From the NCBI GenBank assembly GCA_017529865.1, contig JAFXNA010000020.1, positions 85,794 through 149,793 of the forward strand: a stretch of 64,000 nt of DNA, given 5' to 3'. Below are positions 8,782 through 14,672 of the stretch, piece after piece. The translations under genes and the position numbers were made by a program. The number at the start of each line of letters is the position of its first letter. Within the stretch, counting starts at the first letter, position 1. The notes under the pieces are model-generated. The model was not told where the DNA came from and did not search any database. It was given only the letters and a program-made list of their open reading frames with translations. The stretch comes from Bacteroidaceae bacterium (lineage in GTDB: Bacteria; Bacteroidota; Bacteroidia; Bacteroidales; Bacteroidaceae).

Positions 8782-10238
8782 TTCTTGTTTATTTTCCGCT
8801 TATTCCAATATAAGAGATCATAAGTCAGGGTCACCCCAATGCGTGTCGGACCAATCCAGTTGTATCGGTACTGACGTTTCTTGAACAGGTTGGCATCGTG
8901 CGTCCACTTGTAGTAGTAGAGATGATCCTGCTCGTTAGGGTCGACAGGACATTCATACTGGTAGGGGTCGTACTTACAACGGAAGAAACCTGCCTGGAGA
9001 CCGAACTCCAGTCGCCAATGTCCGTTGCGACTGATGGGCAGTACGTAACCGACACCGACACCAGCTCCGATGCCTTCACCTTCCCATCCACGGTTGGCAT
9101 CGAAGCAAATGTCGAACAGACCAGCATGTGCATAGGCCTGGAGATACCAACCCCAGAAGGCGGGCAGCTGACGACTGGCCTTATCTGCTTTATATGGTTC
9201 ATACGCCTCCAGAGGTGTTGTGGGCTTGAGGTAATAACGTGCCTCAAGTTGATAGTTGCGTATCTGGAAGTATTTGTGCTCCCAATAGTGCTGCCACCAA
9301 GGGAAGTCGAGCGATGCTCCGTAAGTGAAGTGACCATGAAGTGGGTAGTACTCGATGGCGACGTTCGGTATCGGACACCAGCGGTCGTAGCCTGGTACGT
9401 AGGCGAAATCGAGCAGGAGGTTGGTCTTGACAGACAACATCTCACGACGTGGATGGATATTCGAATCGTCGACAACAGGTTGCGGCTCATCGGTAGGAGC
9501 AACGATGATGTGATCGGTCTGAGGAATCTGTGTGCTGTCAGCTTTCGGTGTCGTCGCTTGCTCGGGTTCGCGTGCAGGCTTCTCCAAGAAGATGACGAAT
9601 CGTGAGGCACGCAGTTCGGGGTAGTAGGTCTTGAGCAGACGTTTCCACAGTTTGCCTCCGTTTAACCGCTGCAAAGCTGACTTCAACGCACTGATGTTTT
9701 CAGTCGGTAGATACTTGTCGCATAAGTCTTTGACCTTCTGATAATCAGCATCGCCTGCATCGTGCATCATGATACAGAGGTATTGGTAGTCCTCTGGAAT
9801 GATGATGAGGGTCTCGTCGTCCTCGCTGACAGGTACCGTCAGACGTGAATTGATAAAGTCGAACAGGGTTTTGCCACGCTTCTCTCCAAGGGACTTGTTG
9901 AACTTATAAGGACCTTCGGGCGATGCGGCACCACGAATCATGAGGTGACGGATGGACAGACTGTCTTTGTTGAGCAACGGAATAATCTCGTTCTCAATCT
10001 CTTTCAGCAATGGGGAATCCTTTGGTAGGGTGTGCTTGTTGACGGGGAATACAACCTTTTGGGAGATGTTGTAGAATTCGTTATCCGACAACTGAATGTC
10101 GGCTCCCTTTTCCAGGAACCTTACGTAAGGATAGTTCCCGAGAACAACTGTATCGGGAAAAACACCCACAGCTTTCATCGTAACGATAGAGGTTACGAAT
10201 GTAACAACTGTTAATATGTTTCTTAACGTTCGGTTCAT
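8778..10238 (-). CDS. OmpA-like / DUF3575 outer-membrane protein of the fimbria locus
   Basis: A 486-aa exported protein. Residues 60-215 carry an OmpA-like fold (KVVFPVNKHTLPKDS..., IRGAASPEGPYKFNKSLGEKR), expected to face the periplasm and bind peptidoglycan. A Pro/Thr linker follows, and from about residue 250 there is a DUF3575 β-barrel (SVKTNLLLDFAYVPGYDRW, NVAIEYYPLHG, YQLEARYYL, YNWIGPTRIGVTLTYDL). DUF3575 proteins commonly head fimbrillin operons in Bacteroides and Prevotella, so outer-membrane anchoring or assembly of the pilus is the likely role. It is the first gene of the leftward set and is divergent from the AraC regulator. Its stop codon lies inside the copy-1 leader of the next gene. 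Confidence 0.7.
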   Translation of the reverse strand: MNRTLRNILTVVTFVTSIVTMKAVGVFPDTVVLGNYPYVRFLEKGADIQLSDNEFYNISQKVVFPVNKHTLPKDSPLLKEIENEIIPLLNKDSLSIRHLMIRGAASPEGPYKFNKSLGEKRGKTLFDFINSRLTVPVSEDDETLIIIPEDYQYLCIMMHDAGDADYQKVKDLCDKYLPTENISALKSALQRLNGGKLWKRLLKTYYPELRASRFVIFLEKPAREPEQATTPKADSTQIPQTDHIIVAPTDEPQPVVDDSNIHPRREMLSVKTNLLLDFAYVPGYDRWCPIPNVAIEYYPLHGHFTYGASLDFPWWQHYWEHKYFQIRNYQLEARYYLKPTTPLEAYEPYKADKASRQLPAFWGWYLQAYAHAGLFDICFDANRGWEGEGIGAGVGVGYVLPISRNGHWRLEFGLQAGFFRCKYDPYQYECPVDPNEQDHLYYYKWTHDANLFKKRQYRYNWIGPTRIGVTLTYDLLYWNKRKINKK

Positions 10239-10258
10239 GCGTTATTAATTTTACGTGG

Positions 10259-10285
10259 CAAAGATAAACTTTTTCTTTGAAATGA
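10259..10285 (-). promoter_or_regulatory. Promoter of the fimbria locus
   Basis: A -7 element TATCTTTG (read on minus, 10266-10259) lies 21 nt upstream of the ATG at 10238. The -33 match is weak (AGG at the N19 position), which suggests an activator is needed; the divergent AraC regulator is the obvious candidate. Confidence 0.55.
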
Positions 10286-10392
10286 CCTAAAAAAAAGATC
10301 CTAAAAATTGAAAATGACGAATTTTCCCTATACATTTTTTGTAATTTGAAAAGATTTTTTACGATTTGGTACTTTTATTCCCTAATAAATAT

Positions 10393-10402
10393 ATATATTT
10401 GC
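10393..10402 (+). promoter_or_regulatory. Possible promoter of the AraC regulator
   Basis: TATATTTG within an AT run matches the -7 pattern TANNTTTG. The TTTGG further upstream is about 4 nt too far for the usual spacing. It precedes a leader of about 340 nt. Confidence 0.4.
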
Positions 10403-10410
10403 AGCAGAAA

Positions 10411-10464
10411 TGAATGTTTCAAATCGTAAATCGGTAATGAAACATTTGCAAATATGAAACATTT
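10411..10464. promoter_or_regulatory. Operator-like repeats between fimbria locus and AraC gene
   Basis: ATGAAACATTTG occurs twice as direct repeats 17 bp apart (10438-10466 region), and its inverse AATGTTTCA occurs once at about 10413. The inverted pair AATGTTTC/GAAACATT can also form a hairpin. The arrangement resembles binding sites for an AraC-family dimer controlling the divergent promoters; this is inference. Confidence 0.45.
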
Positions 10465-10473
10465 GTGAAAAGT

Positions 10474-10693
10474 AGGAGTTAAAAAAGGAAGTTATAAGAG
10501 GAAGTTAAGCCTGCGAGGCCGGCCACTTCGACAAGCTCTGAGCAGGCAGGAAGTTAAAATGGACGATTGATTGCTGATGAACACATCCAGTGGTAACGTC
10601 CTGCACGGAGTGCATAACTCCTATGAGCAATAGCTCATTAACTCCCAGCACGGAGTGCTTAACTCCCATAAGCAAAACTTATTAACTCCAAAT
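10474..10693 (+). repeat. Modular hairpin leader element, copy 2
   Basis: Same modules and order as copy 1: GGAGTTAA/GGAAGTTAA boxes, GCCTGC...GCAGGC stem, unique spacer, then TGCAC-GGA-GTGCA, TGAGC-AATA-GCTCA, AGCAC-GGA-GTGCT and ATAAG...CTTAT hairpins, each followed by TAACTCC. The GCCTGC hairpin loop carries an extra 27-nt piece containing CTTCGACAAGCTC. It ends about 48 nt before the AraC gene start and is oriented into it. Confidence 0.85.
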
Positions 10694-10741
10694 TAAATAA
10701 CGAGAACGAAAAAAAGGAAGTTAAATAGGAATTTTAATAAG

Positions 10742-11899
10742 ATGGAGCAATTAGATGTGCTATTATTACTGACCCGTGCGGTGGCAATGAGTTTTTTCCT
10801 AATGGAGGCTTTGCACTTGTTGATTTATTGGGGGAAGACTCGCCTCTTTCGTATGTTTGCCATCGTTCAATTACTGATGGGTACATTTTTCTTGCTGACG
10901 ATTATCTCTGATTATTTCAGCAGTGACCCACAGGTGTATAACGGTCATTTGAATCTGCTTTGGAACATGACGGTTCCTGCTATCATTGTGATGCTGTTTG
11001 AACTGTTGAAAGGGCGTAGGATGCGGAGACGCTATATCATCGCCAGTTTCCTGCCGTTCATCTTGTTCTTCCTTGTCTATTCGGTGAACAACAACCAGGA
11101 TTTTCTCCGCATTGTGAATTATCTAACGCTGGGCTATGCTACGCTTAGTGTGCTCGTCCTTCAGGTGATGATGGTGAAAGAGGTGAACCGTCATGATGTG
11201 GTCAGCGAAAAACATGCCTACGTTTGGTTCGCTGTGGTGATGTGGGCAATGTATTCATCGCTTTTTATTCGCGTAGTGATGTCGTACATCGATATACAAC
11301 TGTCGAAGATTATCACCATGGTTGTGTTGGTGGTTGTCTATGCGATTGTCAGTTACTTATTACGACATGGAATGTTGGATTTTCACTCTCTTCGTTATGA
11401 TGAATCCGAACCGGATTTGGAACAGGAACCACCTGCTATTAATACTCCCAGACAATCGTCCGTACAGACCAGACCGATTGTTCCTGCTCCTGAAAGGAAG
11501 GAGATGGAACCCTTGTATATGCAAGAACAAATGCTGTTTTACGGTGATAAGGCTCGCCAGCTGAACGATGTGATGGAGGCCAAACGACTCTATCTGAATC
11601 CAGATCTCACTGTTGCCGATATCGCGACAGAATTGGGGACCAATCGTACTTATGTATCGAACCTCATCAATCAGTATCTCAATACGACCTTCTCGAACTA
11701 TGTGAATGCCTATAGGGTGAGGTATGCGAAAAAACTACTCTTGAAGACTGACGATACCATCGAGGAAATCTATCAGGAATCGGGATTCCAGTCGCGTACT
11801 ACCTTCTGGCGTGCTTTTGCCCAGATTGCAGGTTGCACCCCCAAGGAGTACCGTAGGAAGGCAGCATTGAACGGACAAAATATTAGAAACGGGAGTTAA
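10742..11899 (+). CDS. Membrane-anchored AraC-family transcriptional regulator
   Basis: A 385-aa protein. Residues 1-215 contain about six hydrophobic segments (VLLLLTRAVAMSFFLM, LFRMFAIVQLLMGTFFLL, IVMLFELL, FILFFLVYSV, YVWFAVVMWAMY, IITMVVLVVVYAIVSYLL). A charged linker with Pro/Gln follows, and residues 270-375 form an AraC-type double helix-turn-helix (LNPDLTVADIATELGTNRTYVSNLINQ, then TIEEIYQESGFQSRTTFWRAF...GCTPKEYRRK). This layout, 6TM sensor plus AraC domain, is common in Prevotella and lets DNA binding respond to a membrane or periplasmic cue. Its divergent position beside the fimbria locus suggests control of pilus expression. Confidence 0.85.
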   Translation: MEQLDVLLLLTRAVAMSFFLMEALHLLIYWGKTRLFRMFAIVQLLMGTFFLLTIISDYFSSDPQVYNGHLNLLWNMTVPAIIVMLFELLKGRRMRRRYIIASFLPFILFFLVYSVNNNQDFLRIVNYLTLGYATLSVLVLQVMMVKEVNRHDVVSEKHAYVWFAVVMWAMYSSLFIRVVMSYIDIQLSKIITMVVLVVVYAIVSYLLRHGMLDFHSLRYDESEPDLEQEPPAINTPRQSSVQTRPIVPAPERKEMEPLYMQEQMLFYGDKARQLNDVMEAKRLYLNPDLTVADIATELGTNRTYVSNLINQYLNTTFSNYVNAYRVRYAKKLLLKTDDTIEEIYQESGFQSRTTFWRAFAQIAGCTPKEYRRKAALNGQNIRNGS

Positions 11900-11972
11900 A
11901 AAGGAAGTTAAATAGGGAGTTAAAGAGGAAGTTAAAATGGAAGTTAAAGAGGAAGTTAAAGAGGAAGTTAAA
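11897..11972 (+). repeat. Tandem GGAAGTTAAA repeat before the GtrB-like gene
   Basis: Seven degenerate 10-13-bp units (GGGAGTTAAA, GGAAGTTAAATA, GGAAGTTAAAGA and similar) fill the whole gap between the AraC stop and the next ATG. Each unit is both a Shine-Dalgarno-like purine run and a stop-rich sequence. They are the same boxes that open the hairpin leaders. Confidence 0.8.
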
Positions 11973-11973
11973 T

Positions 11974-12906
11974 ATGAAGAAAGTATCTGTATTAATACCT
12001 TGCTTTAATGAAGCACTGACGTTGCCTGCTTTGTATGAGGAACTGAAAAAGTTGGCAGACACACAAACAGCATACGATTGGGAACTGCTGTTTGTCGATG
12101 ACGGTAGTGTAGACCCAACACTGGATGTGCTAAAGCAACTACATATCAAAGATGAGCGTGTCTGTTATATAAGTCTGTCGCGTAATTTCGGCAAAGAGAA
12201 TGCGCTGTTGGCAGGTTTGGACAACGTGTCGGGCGATTGTGTGGTAGTAATGGATGCCGACCTGCAAGACCCTCCTTCATTGGTGCCGGAAATGTTGGCC
12301 TATTGGGAGGATGGGTATCAGGATGTGTATGCGAGACGAAGGGACAGGGGACGTGAACCTTGGCTCAGAAAGCAGTTCACGATGCTGTTCTACCGTATCA
12401 TGGCGCATGCAACCCGCTTCGAACTCTTGCAGAATGTGGGAGATTTCCGCTTGTTGGACCGTCAGTGTATCGATGCATTGCGTTGTCTGCGAGAGACAGA
12501 GCGCTACAATAAGGGTTTGTTCTGTTGGATTGGTTTTAAGAAGAAAGAGGTGTTGTTCGACCGTGGTAATCGCAGTGAGGGCCAAAGTCGCTGGAGTTTC
12601 TGGGGACTTTTGAACTTAGCAATCGATGGTATCACCTCATTCACGACCGCTCCATTGCGTATTGCTACGATTGTGGGGGCTATCATCGCCTTTGGTGCTT
12701 TCTGCTTCCTTGTGTTCTACATCACCAAGACCTTAATCTTTGGTGATCCGGTACAAGGTTTCACCACGCTGGTCAGCATCGTGCTATTCCTGGGTGGTGT
12801 GCAGCTGTTGTCAATCGGAATTCTGGGTGAATATATCGGAAGAATATATAATGAGGCAAAAGGACGTCCGAACTATGTAGTGAAGGAACGTTCCTCTAAT
12901 TGGTAG
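11974..12906 (+). CDS. GtrB/DPM1-like polyprenyl-phosphate glycosyltransferase (GT2)
   Basis: This 310-aa protein has a GT-A domain: SVLIPCFNEALTLP at the start, FVDDGSVDPT, SRNFGKENALLAGLD, and VVMDADLQDPP (DXD-like, about residues 93-98). Two C-terminal transmembrane helices follow (IATIVGAIIAFGAFCFLVFYI; LVSIVLFLGGVQLLSIGILGEYIGRIYNE). The GEYIGRIYNEAKGRPNY ending is diagnostic of the GtrB group, which loads a sugar onto undecaprenyl phosphate at the cytoplasmic face. The convergent multi-pass protein next to it is a plausible GT-C partner that would use the lipid-linked sugar outside. The target glycan is unknown. Confidence 0.88.
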   Translation: MKKVSVLIPCFNEALTLPALYEELKKLADTQTAYDWELLFVDDGSVDPTLDVLKQLHIKDERVCYISLSRNFGKENALLAGLDNVSGDCVVVMDADLQDPPSLVPEMLAYWEDGYQDVYARRRDRGREPWLRKQFTMLFYRIMAHATRFELLQNVGDFRLLDRQCIDALRCLRETERYNKGLFCWIGFKKKEVLFDRGNRSEGQSRWSFWGLLNLAIDGITSFTTAPLRIATIVGAIIAFGAFCFLVFYITKTLIFGDPVQGFTTLVSIVLFLGGVQLLSIGILGEYIGRIYNEAKGRPNYVVKERSSNW

Positions 12907-14668
12907 GGGTCAGTATCTGGTATTCGTCGGATTCCCATACCACCTGATAATGGTGACGCTCGATAAAACCCTGTATAAGGCTTACTTTCGCATTTTTGTG
13001 GAAGAAATCATCTTCGGCATCCGTCCGGTTCCAATCGGGGTCGGGTAAGACAAAGTTCATGAGCTGACATTTCTCGCGTAGAAGCACTGGGAGCGCCCCT
13101 CCTCGTGCTTCTGCACGTTTCAGGTGTAACTCCATGGAAGGAGTATCGAACGACCACGGCCACGGATTGTACATGTAGGGACGGGTGTGGGTGAGATAAT
13201 GCAGCATCGGACGACTTTGGAAACAGAAAAAGTAATCGTTGGGTTGTACATATTTCTTCAACTCGGTCAGGATGGCATCTGTTGACTGAGCATACGCCTG
13301 ATTGGTGAAAGTGGTGGCTAATGGATGCTGAATCCGATAACGTTTCTCCCATCGTGCCCCTTCGTCGAAATAGGCATTGTGGAGCATGAACCAACCGTTA
13401 CTGCCAATAAATACCAACAGGAAGGAAAGAATGGCTGCAGAGAAGATAGGAGCTCTATAAGACTGGGGTGAATGGGTTTTATGGGCGTTATAGGTCTTCA
13501 AAGCCTTGAAGGCTTGCCCCACACTCAATGGAGTAGCCAGCCAAATGGCATTCTCTCCCATATTGTTGATGCCGTAATCGCTACCGAACGGGAGTAGGTA
13601 AAGTATAAGAAGTGCAATCAGTATCAAGTATATCTGTTCGGGTTGTTTGCGAAGGATATAGAGGGCAGGGAAGAGAACCATGCTGATAAACGCATAGAGG
13701 AACAGCATGTTGTCGAAGAAATAGAGGAGGAGGGCTACCTGTGCCAACGCAAAGAGGGTGATGAGTAGCTTGCGCAAGCCGGAATGCTGTACATAGTTGC
13801 CAAACATGATGGCCAATGCAGGAAGGGCGGCGATTTTCAACAGATCCTTCAGAATCTGCAGATAGGAGTTGAAATAGGATGGCAACATCGTAGACAAACT
13901 ATGAGAGCTGTCGGCAGAGGTCGCCGCTGACATACCGGTACTAAGGTTTTCGAGGAACAACTGCAAATGTCCCAAACTGTACATCAGTCCGATTTCAAGC
14001 GCCACACCTGTCATCACACCTAATATTGCTGTACCTAAAAGCAAGAGGGTCTTCCTCACCTCTTTTGTATATATATAATAAGGAATCAGGAGCACCAACA
14101 AAGTGAGTTGGGAGAGATTCGGAATGCGCGAGAAGATATTGACAGCCAGCAAGATGCCTGCGATGTAGATATGAAGTGCGGAACCTTTGCGTAATGACTG
14201 AAACAGAAAGTAAGCGGCTGCAACAGATAGCAGTACCGTCACACTGCTGTGATCGAAAACCATCACACCATAGTTGTGAGCAAAAGTGACAAGGATAGCA
14301 CCTACAATCATCGTGTAAGGATGGATGTAATCACGTAGCATCCGGTAGATGATAGCCCATGTGGCCAGCATGAACAGAATGTTCAACAGGCGAAAACCAT
14401 AGATACCCATTCCTCCGAACAACCATTCCCAGCACCCACCAATCAGTAGCTTGTTGTAGAACAGAAACATGTACAGTACACTGCTCGGTTCATTGAAAAT
14501 CTGTTGATAACCCGTCAGCGACCAACCTTCATCGGCCATACAGAATCCTTGGAGACCAACAATGGCTTCAAAGATAATATAGAGCAGACCCACCCCCAAG
14601 CCCCTCCCTGTAAGGGCGGGGAGTGAATACTTTTGATGTCCTTTCTGTATGTCCTTTGTTGGGGGCAT
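12896..14668 (-). CDS. Multi-pass membrane protein, GT-C-like glycosyltransferase
   Basis: A 590-aa protein with 11-12 predicted transmembrane segments and a hydrophilic C-terminal domain of about 130 residues. The early loop GFCMADEGWSLTGYQ places acidic residues in the first periplasmic loop, as in GT-C enzymes of the PMT/ArnT/GtrII type that take sugar from a polyprenyl carrier; this is a family-level inference. Its 3' end overlaps the GtrB-like gene by 11 bp in convergent orientation. The N-terminal segment YSLPALTGRGLGVGLL is encoded by a copy of a GC-rich palindromic repeat (14582-14629). It starts 4 nt after the GH2 gene and is probably the last gene of that operon. Confidence 0.6.
   Translation of the reverse strand: MPPTKDIQKGHQKYSLPALTGRGLGVGLLYIIFEAIVGLQGFCMADEGWSLTGYQQIFNEPSSVLYMFLFYNKLLIGGCWEWLFGGMGIYGFRLLNILFMLATWAIIYRMLRDYIHPYTMIVGAILVTFAHNYGVMVFDHSSVTVLLSVAAAYFLFQSLRKGSALHIYIAGILLAVNIFSRIPNLSQLTLLVLLIPYYIYTKEVRKTLLLLGTAILGVMTGVALEIGLMYSLGHLQLFLENLSTGMSAATSADSSHSLSTMLPSYFNSYLQILKDLLKIAALPALAIMFGNYVQHSGLRKLLITLFALAQVALLLYFFDNMLFLYAFISMVLFPALYILRKQPEQIYLILIALLILYLLPFGSDYGINNMGENAIWLATPLSVGQAFKALKTYNAHKTHSPQSYRAPIFSAAILSFLLVFIGSNGWFMLHNAYFDEGARWEKRYRIQHPLATTFTNQAYAQSTDAILTELKKYVQPNDYFFCFQSRPMLHYLTHTRPYMYNPWPWSFDTPSMELHLKRAEARGGALPVLLREKCQLMNFVLPDPDWNRTDAEDDFFHKNAKVSLIQGFIERHHYQVVWESDEYQILTPTN
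14587..14627 (+). repeat. GC-rich palindromic element inside a coding region
   Basis: CCCACCCCCAAGCCCCTCCC, then TGTAA, then GGGCGGGGAG. It closely matches the intergenic copy at 18542-18582 (opposite strand). It lies in frame in the first 30 codons of the GT-C-like gene. Confidence 0.75.
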
Positions 14669-14672
14669 AGTT

